A stretch of 64,000 bases of DNA, taken from a virus. The stretch spans positions 1 to 64,000 of the IMG/VR virus record IMGVR_UViG_3300036766_000194; one strand, written 5' to 3'. Below are positions 23,968 to 33,095 of the stretch, piece by piece (the stretch's first letter is position 1; each line of letters starts with the position of its first letter). The position numbers and the translations under genes were made by a program. The notes below the pieces were generated by a model. It was not told where the DNA came from. It did no database searches and saw only the letters and a program-made list of their open reading frames with translations.

Positions 23968-24825
23968 ATGCCAAAAGAAAAACGTTCATTGGTTGACATC
24001 CCTCTGAGGATCCCTGAGAAGCACGATGTGGATTCTTGGGTAGTCCTTGGTATAGATCCATCCTTGTCTCGTACGGGTCATGCTTTGCTTTTCGTAGAGA
24101 GTTTACAAAACTGGACGATTGCTAATTGGTCAGATGTGGGGTCTGCAAAACCAGAAGAAACTAAAGACCCGGTTTGGTTGCGCAGTAAACTGATTTCTAT
24201 GTATCTTTGTAGTCTCTTACATGATTTAATTGAACGGGAAGGCCATACCTGGAAAGGTAAGATTGGGTTGATTATCAGTATGGAGCAGCCAACTCCCTAT
24301 GATGATTTTCTTAACCGCATAAATGCCATAATCCACTGCGCTCTCCTGGAAGAAATCAGCAGCTTTCCTTCTGCTGTTACTGGGGGAATGCCTTTTGAAT
24401 TTGCTGAAGTACACATCCTACAGACGAATGCTTCTACTTTGCGTTCCCTGATGGGTCTGACCCAGAGGGGAAATAAGAATAAGATAGAAAACCAAATCAA
24501 GGCTCATGAATATTTGGACGATGCTAAGGCATTCCCTCAATTAGATACCGATGCCTGTGATGCGGTTCTTCTAGCTGTTATGGGTAGATTTGCGGCTTCA
24601 ATTCTGTTAGGGAAAGAAGCGGAAGTTCCTCAAAGATTCAAACAAACCTTATGTTCCTCCGAAGTAGTGGTAAAAGGAAAAGGACGAAATCAGCGGACCG
24701 AAATCAAGGGATTGTTTTGGAATAAACGGTATTTTAATACATACACTAAGAAGGATTTTGTAATCTTGTTGAAGAATGCTCGGTCACCAAAACTCAGACT
24801 TGACAGGAAAACATATACCATATGA
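23968..24825 (+). CDS. RuvC-like Holliday junction resolvase
   Basis: 285 aa from ATG 23968 (a TTG one codon earlier is possible). RNase-H-fold signatures: LGIDPSLSRTG near residue 27, ISMEQP near 108, and DTDACDAVLLA near 196 supply the acidic residues D, E, D. This resembles RuvC-type junction-resolving enzymes of large phages, which cut branched DNA before packaging. It has a basic C-terminal extension (about 80 aa) beyond the core. The next gene overlaps by 4 bp, so it is coupled to the recombinase. Confidence 0.75.
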   Translation: MPKEKRSLVDIPLRIPEKHDVDSWVVLGIDPSLSRTGHALLFVESLQNWTIANWSDVGSAKPEETKDPVWLRSKLISMYLCSLLHDLIEREGHTWKGKIGLIISMEQPTPYDDFLNRINAIIHCALLEEISSFPSAVTGGMPFEFAEVHILQTNASTLRSLMGLTQRGNKNKIENQIKAHEYLDDAKAFPQLDTDACDAVLLAVMGRFAASILLGKEAEVPQRFKQTLCSSEVVVKGKGRNQRTEIKGLFWNKRYFNTYTKKDFVILLKNARSPKLRLDRKTYTI

Positions 24826-26141
24826 CCCCCATTAAAAAGGAAGAAAAGAAGAAAGCCACTGTAGCAGACAAGGATCCGCGTGAACTTACTCCTAAAGAAC
24901 GTCGCGATAAGTTTCTAGCTCTGAAGAAAGCCAACATTAAATCCGAGGACTGGCGCATTCAAAAATCCGAAGTAGCCGAAGAGAAAATCCCCTTCGGTAT
25001 GATTGCTTTGGACAACGCTATGCAACTGGGTGGTCTACCCCGTCGTGGTAGAGTTATTCAGTTTCATGGTCAAGAACACGGCGGTAAGTCTACCATGTGC
25101 TGTAAGACCGTTGCAAATTATCAGGCGCAGACTGGTGAACCTGCTATGATCTGCGACTTTGAAGGAACTTTGTCCTGGAACTACTTACAAGCTATTGGTG
25201 TTGACCCCGACCTGGCGGAACTTTACACTCCGGACTCCGTTCAAGCCTGCTGTGCTAAGGTTATGGAATTCATGTTGGCGGGAACTCGTTTGTTTGTATT
25301 TGACTCTATTCCCGCTATGAAGGAAAAGATTGAAGCCAAAGAAATCATGAAGGGTTCAAAGGGTAAAGCATTCGCGGCTAATTACGCTGCACATGCTAAG
25401 ACTATGCAGCGTTTCTTTGACTTGATGATTCCGCACGCCAAGGAACATAATTGTACGTTCCTTATGGTGAACCAGGTTCGTGACCGTATTGATGGTACGC
25501 GTGAAGCTGAAATGGCTCAAAAGTATCCTTCGTTTACTAACCTTCCCTACATTTTGCCTGGTGGCCGCGCAAGCCGTTACTTGATGTCTGCTATGATTGA
25601 AGTTAATGTCAAGAAGGCGTGGAAAGCAGGCAAGGCTTATACCAGAGATGGTAGGGTGAATGACTGGGTTCTTGGCCCCGAACTCCCTGTAAATCAACAG
25701 GGTGATTTCATTGCCACTGAAGTTGTAGCTCGTGTTCTTAAGAACAAAATGAGTGGAGGTGGGTACCGGGGTGGAACGCTTTGGATGCGTCCTGGTATGG
25801 GAGTTGATGACGATATGTCCGTTCGTCAATTAGCCTATGATTATGATCTAATTTCCAGTGTGGGTAAGAAGTGGATTGTAGGCGAAGCCGCTTCTCCTCT
25901 TACTACCTACAACACAAAGGCAGATGCTCTTGCGGACTTGGTAACTACGCCAAACCGTGAAATCTTGGACCGCCTCAAGCCTCTTGTTGCTAGTTATATT
26001 GATCGTGATAAGTCCACTCGTTTTGAATCTGATATTGATGACAATGTCCGTAGTTACATGGAAGGCGAAAAGGACTTTGTTGATCCTCTAGAAAATGATG
26101 ATGAAGTGATCGTTAAAAATATTGATGTTGAAGAGTTATAG
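24822..26141 (+). CDS. RecA/UvsX-like recombinase
   Basis: 439 aa. Walker A GQEHGGKST (about 83-91), Walker B LFVFDSIPA (about 157-165), and FLMVNQVRD (about 213, the RecA motif with Q). A DNA-binding L1/L2 region follows, and the C-terminus is acidic, as in RecA. The Walker A lacks the usual PESSGKT and reads QEHGGKST, a common phage variant. It polymerises on ssDNA for strand exchange. A basic N-terminal segment (KKEEKKK) precedes the core. Operon with the RuvC-like gene. Confidence 0.88.
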   Translation: MTPIKKEEKKKATVADKDPRELTPKERRDKFLALKKANIKSEDWRIQKSEVAEEKIPFGMIALDNAMQLGGLPRRGRVIQFHGQEHGGKSTMCCKTVANYQAQTGEPAMICDFEGTLSWNYLQAIGVDPDLAELYTPDSVQACCAKVMEFMLAGTRLFVFDSIPAMKEKIEAKEIMKGSKGKAFAANYAAHAKTMQRFFDLMIPHAKEHNCTFLMVNQVRDRIDGTREAEMAQKYPSFTNLPYILPGGRASRYLMSAMIEVNVKKAWKAGKAYTRDGRVNDWVLGPELPVNQQGDFIATEVVARVLKNKMSGGGYRGGTLWMRPGMGVDDDMSVRQLAYDYDLISSVGKKWIVGEAASPLTTYNTKADALADLVTTPNREILDRLKPLVASYIDRDKSTRFESDIDDNVRSYMEGEKDFVDPLENDDEVIVKNIDVEEL

Positions 26142-26153
26142 GTGAATCCTACA

Positions 26154-26576
26154 ATGAAAGACTACTTTCTTCTAAGGAGCAAGTCCTCGGGTAAGTACTA
26201 CCGGAAGGTCCCATCCTTGGGAGGAGTAATCGCTTCTCAGGATGGTGTGCTGGATAATCCCACTTCATTGTTACAGCTGTTCTTTTTTGAAACTCCCGAA
26301 CAAGCCTTCAACTTTCTTAAAACTACAGGTGGAGGACTACCTCAAGATGACACAGAGGTTGTTCCGGTCACCCTTACTGTAAAGAATGTAGTCCCTTTGT
26401 ATGAAGCCGTGTTTACTGTTGAAGAATCTTTCACTCCCACCATTGAGTTACCTATAGCTCCTTCCAGTTATCGTTGTAACAAATGTAGCAGAGAGTATTC
26501 TATTATGAAATTGGGAGAAGTATGCGGGGCACCAATAGGACATTCTCACACAAGTTGTGATGGCGTGATAAAATGA
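26154..26576 (+). CDS. Unknown protein with C-terminal zinc finger
   Basis: 140 aa from ATG 26154 (AGGTGA ten bases upstream); GTG 26142 directly after the recombinase stop is an alternative. The last 40 residues carry YRCNKCSREY and a later VCG / SCDG pair, a four-Cys zinc finger. The N-terminal part is a mixed fold. It overlaps the SbcC-like gene by four bases, so it may serve in the same repair complex. Not recognised. Confidence 0.6.
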   Translation: MKDYFLLRSKSSGKYYRKVPSLGGVIASQDGVLDNPTSLLQLFFFETPEQAFNFLKTTGGGLPQDDTEVVPVTLTVKNVVPLYEAVFTVEESFTPTIELPIAPSSYRCNKCSREYSIMKLGEVCGAPIGHSHTSCDGVIK

Positions 26577-27730
26577 AATTTAGTGGTAGGAATTTCCAGG
26601 CATGGGAAAAATTCGATCTAGATGTTCAGGGGCTTACGGTAATAACTGGCCCGTCTGATAAGGGTAAGTCAGCACTATTCCGCGCTCTAAAGGGACTATT
26701 CTACAATAAACTGTCCGAGTCCTATATTCGTGATGGACAAGAATCTTTAGAACTCACCGTAGAAATTGACGGCCATACCATAACAGCGAAGCGTAAACGT
26801 GAAAGTTCTTCTAAGTATACTGTGGATGGTAAAGAATTTGTTAAATTAGCCGGGGGTCGTCCCGAGACATTAAAGGCATTGGGAGTTAATGAGATTCGCA
26901 TAGGGGACACAGAACTTGATCCTATTTTTGCTTCTCAAAATGAAGAACAATTTCTAATTCAAGGAGTTTCCCCCGCTGAACTAAACAATATCCTCGGGGG
27001 ATTTGCTAGTACGGAGAAATTAGAACAAGGTAAACGTGAAGCTAATCTCCGCATAACGCAAAAGAATTCTGAGGCTCGCACTCTAGCTGTAGAGATTCAT
27101 GATGCTGAAGTACGCAAGGCTAAATTTGAAGAAAAAAGTATTTCTTTGATTCCTATCCTTGAAGACGTCACATTGATGGAAGAAATCGTCAAAAAATTAG
27201 AAGAAAGAGCTGACATAACCGAAATTGCCTTAGTTCACTTGTTAAACGTAAGATTATACCAAACAATACTTAATCGCATTGTCGTTCCCGATATTATACC
27301 TTTGGTCACTATGTTTCAAAGAGCCAAAACTGCTTACACTGCTCTATGCGCTTATGATGCCCAAACTCGTCACGTCTACCACCAGATGAAGATAGAAGAA
27401 ACCGTTGCTGCGTGGCGTGAAGTCAAGAAAATATACCTGGGTGTCCTGGCAGCCAGAGAAATTATAGTTGCTCAGAAAATTAAGAACCAAGCCGCTGAGT
27501 TGTCTAAGATAAACTTAAAGGATGAAACACTCATTGTTAAAATCCTTGACGGTATTAAGATTGCTAGAGAGTGTAGGTCTCGTCTAGCTGCTGTTGCTGA
27601 GCTAAAGAACTTTGAAATGGATTTGACTAATAAAATAGAAGAGCTATTGAATTCTGAAAAATGTCTCCACGAAACATTTTCTAAGGAAGTAATGATTTGT
27701 CCAAAATGTGGTGAAAGGTTTGTAAGATGA
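26573..27730 (+). CDS. SbcC/Rad50-like ATPase, N-terminal half ending in a CxxC hook
   Basis: 385 aa. N-terminal FQAWEKFDLDVQGLTVITGPSDKGKSAL contains the Walker A (GPSDKGKS, about 28-35), and EQFLIQGVSP is like the Q-loop. A coiled coil follows and the protein stops at CPKCGERF, which resembles the zinc hook of Rad50/SbcC. The second ATPase half (signature, Walker B) is missing, so it is half the usual length. It may dimerise through the hook or work with another chain. The SbcD-like partner is at 34016. Confidence 0.72.
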   Translation: MKFSGRNFQAWEKFDLDVQGLTVITGPSDKGKSALFRALKGLFYNKLSESYIRDGQESLELTVEIDGHTITAKRKRESSSKYTVDGKEFVKLAGGRPETLKALGVNEIRIGDTELDPIFASQNEEQFLIQGVSPAELNNILGGFASTEKLEQGKREANLRITQKNSEARTLAVEIHDAEVRKAKFEEKSISLIPILEDVTLMEEIVKKLEERADITEIALVHLLNVRLYQTILNRIVVPDIIPLVTMFQRAKTAYTALCAYDAQTRHVYHQMKIEETVAAWREVKKIYLGVLAAREIIVAQKIKNQAAELSKINLKDETLIVKILDGIKIARECRSRLAAVAELKNFEMDLTNKIEELLNSEKCLHETFSKEVMICPKCGERFVR

Positions 27731-28005
27731 ACTTCAAAGAAACCGAACAAGAAATACATGATCTTCAAGCCAGAGTAAAGGTTTTATCTACAAAGAGGGA
27801 TGGTATTATCCGCCAAGCTGGAAGCGAAGAGCAGAAGCTCCAGGAGGCTTACGCAAGATTGCGTGAGCTAGGTGTAGAGAATCCAGAGAAGCTCTCTACG
27901 GATGCCCTGGAGGGGTTAGCTGGCAGTTTACAGACGCAGTTAGGAGTAGCGGTAGCCGAACTTACTGCTAAGGTGGCGGAGGGAGAACGGCTGTTGTCGC
28001 AATAG
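27727..28005 (+). CDS. Small coiled-coil protein
   Basis: 92 aa, ATG overlapping the SbcC-like stop by four bases. Heptad-like pattern of Leu with Glu/Lys (ETEQEIHDLQARVKVL), so probably a coiled coil. It could be a leftover or separate arm of the missing second half of the SbcC-like protein. Confidence 0.55.
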   Translation: MNFKETEQEIHDLQARVKVLSTKRDGIIRQAGSEEQKLQEAYARLRELGVENPEKLSTDALEGLAGSLQTQLGVAVAELTAKVAEGERLLSQ

Positions 28006-28006
28006 T

Positions 28007-28564
28007 ATGAATTATCATGATTTGTATAACAAGCTGTTAGAAAAAACTCAAGCGGGAAGATGGGTTGTGGAAGAACCAACAGGACAATTGTTGATTCAAG
28101 GAGTAGGATTCAAGAAAATCGGGGAAGAAGAAACCGATTATGGAACGGGCGCGCATAGGGATAAACGACGTGGTAAGGGTGCGTTACAATTTGTTCCCTG
28201 GGATGCTATGTTTCTCGTCTCCCGCATCTATGAGGAAGGCAATATAGGACGTGGTCGCCCCGGAGAAAACGGGAATGACCGTAACTGGGAGAACGGGATG
28301 CCTATACAGGATCTTGTCCAGTCAGCTCTTAATCATTTGACAGCTTACTTGGCGGGGGACCGTAACGAACCTCATCTTCCTCAAGCTGTGTGGAACACCT
28401 TAAATGCTATTGCTATGAGTATCTGGGTATATATGGGGTGGCGTCCCGCGTCACTCAATAAATGTGTGAACCAACGGGGAGGAATGCCTGATGATGCTTC
28501 TCCGTGCCCATTGTCTCCACAAGAGATTGAGTGGTTGAAAGTGAAGGGGATTGAAAAGAAGTGA
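28007..28564 (+). CDS. dATP/dGTP diphosphohydrolase N-terminal-type protein
   Basis: 185 aa. The block TGAHRDKRRGKGALQFVPWDAM, IYEEGNIGRG, NWENGMP and SALNHLTAYLAGDR resembles the phage dATP/dGTP diphosphohydrolase N-terminal domain (DUF5664-like): the RD..GK entry, NW..G, and H-x-x-A-x-x-x-GD..N helices are all in order. Such enzymes shape the dNTP pool and are neighbours of base-modification systems. ATG one base after the coiled-coil gene. The next gene overlaps by 4 bp. Confidence 0.65.
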   Translation: MNYHDLYNKLLEKTQAGRWVVEEPTGQLLIQGVGFKKIGEEETDYGTGAHRDKRRGKGALQFVPWDAMFLVSRIYEEGNIGRGRPGENGNDRNWENGMPIQDLVQSALNHLTAYLAGDRNEPHLPQAVWNTLNAIAMSIWVYMGWRPASLNKCVNQRGGMPDDASPCPLSPQEIEWLKVKGIEKK

Positions 28565-28962
28565 CAAAACTAGAATGCGGCCTTGAGGTTCTGAGAATCT
28601 GCGCAGAGCATGACATATGCGAGATGGTTTGGTGGCGTACAGATGATGAGTACGCGCCTGTCACGTTCTTGGTCAACGTGAATGACCAATTCTACCCCGC
28701 TGCAGATGCCGAGGCTATCACACCAGAAAACTTAGATGTGTTTAAGCAGGCAGTTGCTGATTGCGCAGAATTGGACCGTCAACAGCCGCCCACCCCGGAA
28801 GACATCGGTAAAGGAACGGATGGATACGCCATCTCTCGTGCCGATGTACTGTTTGTGGCCCGGTTGCGAAAGACCCGGCTTTGGAAACGGAAGCACGAGA
28901 AGTATCCGACACGTCTACAGCCGTTGCTGTTGGCTGCCGGGGATACGGGATGCGGGTGGTGA
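28561..28962 (+). CDS. Unknown protein
   Basis: 133 aa, GTG overlapping the previous stop (GTGA). An N-terminal half with LEVLRICAEHDICEMVWW and YAPVTFLVNVND, then a C-terminal basic helix (KTRLWKRKHEKYP). Looks like a conserved small phage protein of nucleotide-metabolism operons, but I cannot name it. Confidence 0.55.
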   Translation: MTKLECGLEVLRICAEHDICEMVWWRTDDEYAPVTFLVNVNDQFYPAADAEAITPENLDVFKQAVADCAELDRQQPPTPEDIGKGTDGYAISRADVLFVARLRKTRLWKRKHEKYPTRLQPLLLAAGDTGCGW

Positions 28963-28968
28963 GGTAAC

Positions 28969-29871
28969 ATGAGCAATCGTAAAACTCTTATTTGGGCTTA
29001 CAACATGGAGACAGGACGGCAGACCCGCGTAGCCAAAGTCTCGGACATTCTACTTCCGTGGGTTCCTGGCCGAGTTCCTCTAAGGAACACTAAGTGCAAC
29101 GACTGCGGGATTGAACTCTCTGACAGAAAATTGAGTCCTTGCTTGGACAAAGTTCTTCGCTGTAAGGATTGTGGAAGTTTCGTGTGGACTTTGAAGCAAT
29201 ACGGAATGACATTGGAGGATTTTCAAAAGCTGTCTGACAAACAGGGGAGCAAATGTGCCATCTGTAAAGAACTCCCTAAAGATGGTCAAAGGCTTTGCGT
29301 GGATCATGACCACAGCACAGGAAAGGTGCGTGGGTTGCTTTGCCGTTCTTGTAATCTCCTTCTCGGAAATTTGAAGGACAAATTGGCCAATGCACGCGCC
29401 GTTGTTTCCTACCTTTTGCGTCACGACGGACGTAGAAGTTGGGACCATTATTTCTTGGATATTGCAGAAGCGACAGCAACAAGAAGCAAGGATACCTCCG
29501 CCCAAGTCGGAGCTGTGCTGGTTAGAGATAGACAGGTGCTCGCAACGGGATATAATGGATTCCCGTCTGGTGTGAACGATGCTGTGCCAGAACGCCATGA
29601 ACGCCCCGCAAAATATATGTGGACTGTCCACGCCGAAGTGAATGCAATTTTGCAAGCAGGCAAACACGGTATTAGCACAGACAAAGCTACCCTGTATGTC
29701 AATCCGCTTTCACCGTGTTTGAATTGTGCCAAAGCTATAGTGCAAGCAGGAGTTAGAGAAGTCGTTTGCCCGAATCCGGGATCACTTGGGACTGGTGATG
29801 CTGCGGTTGAATTGGGAAAAGCTCTAGAGCTTCTGGCAGCAGCAAAGGTGCTAATTAGAAAACCCGATTAA
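28969..29871 (+). CDS. Endonuclease VII-like HNH domain fused to dCMP deaminase
   Basis: 300 aa. Residues about 40-140: two CxxC pairs (CNDC, CKDC) then CAIC and VDHDHSTGKVRGLLCRSC, the signature of recombination endonuclease VII-type HNH nucleases. Residues about 155-300: deoxycytidylate deaminase with TVHAEVNAIL (catalytic His-Ala-Glu) and PCLNCAKAIVQAG (zinc Cys pair). The deaminase makes dUMP from dCMP for thymine or hydroxymethyl-dUMP synthesis. Both parts appear intact, so this is a genuine fusion or an HNH homing endonuclease that captured the 5' end. Confidence 0.85.
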   Translation: MSNRKTLIWAYNMETGRQTRVAKVSDILLPWVPGRVPLRNTKCNDCGIELSDRKLSPCLDKVLRCKDCGSFVWTLKQYGMTLEDFQKLSDKQGSKCAICKELPKDGQRLCVDHDHSTGKVRGLLCRSCNLLLGNLKDKLANARAVVSYLLRHDGRRSWDHYFLDIAEATATRSKDTSAQVGAVLVRDRQVLATGYNGFPSGVNDAVPERHERPAKYMWTVHAEVNAILQAGKHGISTDKATLYVNPLSPCLNCAKAIVQAGVREVVCPNPGSLGTGDAAVELGKALELLAAAKVLIRKPD

Positions 29872-29886
29872 AGAAAGAGGAGAATC

Positions 29887-30195
29887 ATGCCGACATTTCG
29901 AGAAGAAGTGAAGAGATTAGTGGGGCAGACTGCAGTGGGGTCGCCAACGGAAAATAGAGTGTTTTACCTTGTCCTTGACTCAACCGATCCCAACATTCTG
30001 GCAAGACTTATTGGGAATCTTTTCAAAACACTAGAAGAAAAGAAGATTCTAGCTCCCGCAGATATTGATGCTCTTTTGGCTGACAGCATTAGTCCTGAGG
30101 CTTCTGAACTTTTGAGAGGGAAGACTCTGGAGCAGTATCTTGAAGATTATCCAGAGGCCGCGCCGGGGAATAATCCGGTTGAGGCCCAGAGATAA
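29887..30195 (+). CDS. Unknown small acidic protein
   Basis: 102 aa, with AAAGAGGAGAA upstream of the ATG. Helical, ending in a Pro/Glu-rich tail. Its end overlaps by 107 bp with the convergent gene 30089-30475, so one of the two ends may be misread. Not recognised. Confidence 0.5.
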   Translation: MPTFREEVKRLVGQTAVGSPTENRVFYLVLDSTDPNILARLIGNLFKTLEEKKILAPADIDALLADSISPEASELLRGKTLEQYLEDYPEAAPGNNPVEAQR

Positions 30196-30475
30196 TCGCT
30201 CCCGCCGCGACCGCTAACTGTTCTAATCTCTTATACATGCCGTTGAAGCGCCACTCCGACAGACGCGGGTAGTGGCAGGCGTGAGTAACGCAGTATCCCA
30301 GCCAGAAAGAATAGGCTTCTTGGGCGACAATCTTGGCCTCGCCGTCTGCTACATCTACGATGTTTTTGAGGTAATCCGCGAAGGTATCTTCGGCCTCTTT
30401 GGTGAGGTCTTTCTCGATGCAAAACCAGTCCCAGGTTGCCCGGATGGCGACGCCCGTCTCGTTAGAAAGTTCCAT
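30089..30475 (-). CDS. Unknown protein
   Basis: 128 aa from ATG 30475 (a longer 133-aa start at 30490 is possible). Reads well as protein: MELSNETGVAIRATWDWFC, then a helical SFWLGYCVTHACHYPRL segment. The last 35 residues (SGPQPDYSPARPLDN) are low-complexity and lie in the overlap with 29887-30195. It is an isolated leftward gene just upstream of the TnpB element. Confidence 0.5.
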   Translation of the reverse strand: MELSNETGVAIRATWDWFCIEKDLTKEAEDTFADYLKNIVDVADGEAKIVAQEAYSFWLGYCVTHACHYPRLSEWRFNGMYKRLEQLAVAAGAIISGPQPDYSPARPLDNLQDTAPESSLSKVQKPQD

Positions 30476-30603
30476 GAACCCTCCGGTCAAAATATTGCCA
30501 TCTAATTTGAATACGGTATTACAGAAGTAGGAGGCAAATTGAGAACACCCGACGGGAAGTCATTTTATCCTATTGTAGCATATACCCTGGCTCCCAGCCC
30601 ATA

Positions 30604-31953
30604 GTGGCCGTGGACACAGAAACTGGTATGAAATTTTCTCCCAATAGGATTGATACCAACAAACCTCTCAAAGAGGGAGATAGAGTGACTGCGCCACTCG
30701 AAGTCATTAAGCAGTACGTGGAGAATCAGAAAATGTCTGACCAGAAGCGTGGCATAAAAGGACGAGTGTATTTGACACCAGAAGAGGTGTCTCCCGCTGC
30801 GCAAGCATTCGGCTGCGACCGCTTCGTCTATAACCACCTTTTGGAATTTGAGCAGAATAGGTATGCCACAGACCAGACCAAAACAAACAAGAAAGACAGG
30901 AACATCGAATTCAATCGTCTCAAGCAAGAATTTCCTTGGCTGTATGATGTCAACGCTCAGATGCTTCAGCAGTCCACGAGGAAACTGGATACAGCGTGGG
31001 ACAATTTCTTCGCCACCTGCAAAACAACGAAACATTGGAGACGCCCGAAGTTCAAAAAGAAAACGAACAGGCAGTCAGCACGGTTCACCAAAGGTTCATT
31101 CAAGTTCGAGAACGGCGTGCTCACCCTCTCCAAAATTGGAGACATCTCAATACCTTGGTATCGCCGAGTAAAAGGCGAGCCATCATCTGTCGTTCTTAGC
31201 ATGACGCCTTCGGGTCGATATTATGCGTCGTTTCAAGTCGAGCAGCCGTTGCGTGTAGTCGGCTCCGCAATCAATCAGGTTGCCTCAATTGACATCAACA
31301 CCAAGACTTTCAATTTCTTTAACGGCAGGACGTATTCGCATGTTGCTCTGCCCCGCCCGTTGCTCGGTGCTCTGTCGCGGCTCCGCACGGCACAGAAGCA
31401 CCTGAGCCGCTGCACCAAAGGCTCCAAGAATCGGGAGAAAGCCCGTCTCAAAGTCGCCAAGATTCACCAGCGGGTGTCAGACATCCGCACTGATTTTCTC
31501 CAGAAGTTAAGCACTCAACTTGTTCACGAGAACCAAGTGATAGTAGTTGAAACGCTTCGCACCAAGAACATGCTCAAGAATCGCCATCTGTCTCGTGCAA
31601 TTTCAGATGCAGGCTTCGGCGGCTTCCTCCGCATGTTGGAATACAAGTGCAAGTGGTATGGCAGAATGCTCGTCAAAGTAAACACGTTCTTCCCATCATC
31701 AAAGTTGTGCTGCATTTGTCGAGAGAAGAATGCAGACCTCAAACTCCAAGACCGCTGGCAGTGCCCGAATTGCAAGACGGAACACCAGCGAGACGAGAAT
31801 GCTGTCGTAAACATTTTCGTAGAGGGTTTGAGAATCTTAGCCGAGGGACGCTCGGTATCAGCCTGCGGAGGCACAGCAAGACCTAATCGCAAGATTAGGC
31901 GTGTGCCTGTGAAGCAGGAAACATCGTTGGAGACGAGCAGCAATGCTGCTTAG
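30604..31953 (+). mobile_element. tnpB: TnpB-type RNA-guided nuclease gene (IS200/IS605 family, IS1341-like, no TnpA)
   Basis: 449 aa as read from GTG 30604; the TnpB proper begins near residue 44 (MSDQKRGIKGRVYL), with CDRFVYNHLLEF as the usual N-terminal block. RuvC-like catalytic residues: D in SIDINTKTFNF, E in VVETLRTKNML, D in QRDENAVVNI. A zinc ribbon CCIC...CPNC lies between the last two. No TnpA gene is near, so it is a TnpB-only element. The first 43 residues (KPLKEGDRVTAPLEV) look like the start of another phage gene into which the element inserted. Confidence 0.88.
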
Positions 31954-31990
31954 TAACTCCAAAGAATCCCCCGCCTTTAGGCGTGGGAGT
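31861..31990 (+). ncRNA. Probable omega RNA / right end of the TnpB element
   Basis: The end of tnpB and its downstream flank contain three hairpins: CCTAATC-GCAA-GATTAGG (31882-31899), GCAGC-AAT-GCTGC (about 31937-31949) and CCCGCC-TTTA-GGCGTGGG (about 31968-31988). IS605-type elements produce a guide RNA that overlaps the 3' end of tnpB and ends at such a right-end hairpin. The guide would be the bases just after 31990. The exact boundary is inferred. Confidence 0.6.
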
Positions 31991-32187
31991 CTCACGACGA
32001 CGCGGACCAGTCGTGATGTCACGTAGTAAACAACTGAAAAGAAGAATTCAAAACCGACACCGTCGGAGGCAGAAAATTCAAAATTTCAAACGGCAACCCA
32101 AAATCCTAACCCCGTTACCAAGCCACAGCCTCTGGCTGTAAAATCTAACATCTGTAAACATAAGCGTTCCCGTAACCTTTGTGTCAT

Positions 32188-32349
32188 ATGTTCCGGCTGG
32201 TCAGTTTGCCTCTGGGTCCAGTGCGTTGGAGTTACAAACAGAGAGCCACTCTCCCCGGTGGTTATCCCAATGATGCGGATTGGGCAGCCCAGCAACTATT
32301 TGACGGCCTCCGGTGCCGTTGCATTCAACACGGAGCCAATGGCTTGTAA
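32188..32349 (+). CDS. Possible small ORF or gene tail after the IS
   Basis: 53 aa: MFRLVSLPLGPVRWS ... DADWAAQQLFDGLR. The sequence looks protein-like with phage-type codon use, but there is no good ribosome site; it may be the rear part of a gene split by the TnpB insertion. Its end overlaps the convergent gene. The rest of 31990-32187 shows nothing I can support. Confidence 0.35.
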   Translation: MFRLVSLPLGPVRWSYKQRATLPGGYPNDADWAAQQLFDGLRCRCIQHGANGL

Positions 32350-33095
32350 GGGAACTTCCATCCTGGCGTCGCCTTCAATGCTTTTTTGGCGATGGCTATA
32401 AAGTTGATTTTAGACCCAGTTGCCGCCGCCACCGCCGCCGCCACCGCCGCCGCCTCCGTCGCCGCCTCCGTCGCCGCCCACATCGCCGCTTCCGCCAACG
32501 CCAGGTCCGCCCTTGCCAGCCCCCCTTCCGCCGCCGTCGCCGCGCCCACCGCCGCCGCCTCCGTCGCCGCCTCCGTCGCCGCCCACATCGCCGCTTCCGC
32601 CAACGCCAGGTCCGCCCTTGCCAGCCCCCCTTCCGCCGTCGCCGTCATCGCCGCTTCCGTTGCCACCCGCGCCGCCCTCTCCGCCGTCCTCGACGCAGCC
32701 GCCGATCTATCGTTCCCCGACATCCAGTTGTCGGCCCAAACATTCCATTTTTCATCTTTGCAAACTTCTTTCACGCAAAGAATTGCAAACATCACCCGCT
32801 GGGTCGGCGTTATAATCGGCAAGGAAATGCGCTTCGTGGTGGTGAGCCGACGGCAACCGACCTTGAGGCCGTAATCGTTCTTGCCGATTTTTCCTTGGGC
32901 CTCCCACAGTTGGGGATTCTGGAAATCCGCGTGTATAGGGTTCAGCAAAACAGCCAGGAGAGGATGAGTGTAAGCATGTATCCATCCAGGTCCGCACAAC
33001 TCCCCCTTGCCAGTGCCGGAATGCGTCACGCCCTCGCCCCATTGAGTTTCATCCCGTGTCTGTCCGCGTTCATTGGTCAATTTATAGAGTTTCAT
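32325..33095 (-). CDS. Conserved phage protein with Ala-rich repeat tail
   Basis: 256 aa from ATG 33095 (a start at 33173 would add 26 aa). The N-terminal 110 residues (MKLYKLTNERGQTRDETQWG, LCGPGWIHAY, LLAVLLNPIH, LKVGCR) form a block common in phages and metagenomes, without known function. The C-terminal half is Ala-rich with two 35-residue repeats (GLARADLALAEAAMWAATEA), a probable long helix. GGAGAGAGAGAG precedes the ATG. The Pro-rich frame on the other strand is a shadow. Confidence 0.75.
   Translation of the reverse strand: MKLYKLTNERGQTRDETQWGEGVTHSGTGKGELCGPGWIHAYTHPLLAVLLNPIHADFQNPQLWEAQGKIGKNDYGLKVGCRRLTTTKRISLPIITPTQRVMFAILCVKEVCKDEKWNVWADNWMSGNDRSAAASRTAERAARVATEAAMTATAEGGLARADLALAEAAMWAATEAATEAAAVGAATAAEGGLARADLALAEAAMWAATEAATEAAAVAAAVAAATGSKINFIAIAKKALKATPGWKFPYKPLAPC
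32440..32639 (-). repeat. 105-bp tandem repeat in coding sequence
   Basis: Two units offset by 105 bp (35 codons), for example GCCCACATCG at 32476 and 32581, nearly identical over 90 bp. They encode the Ala-rich repeats of the 32325-33095 protein. Confidence 0.9.

Noticed and set aside
32420-32815. Poly-proline open frame on the plus strand
   Set aside because: It is the antisense of the Ala-rich repeats of the 32325-33095 protein; the leftward frame has the conserved phage N-terminus and a ribosome site.
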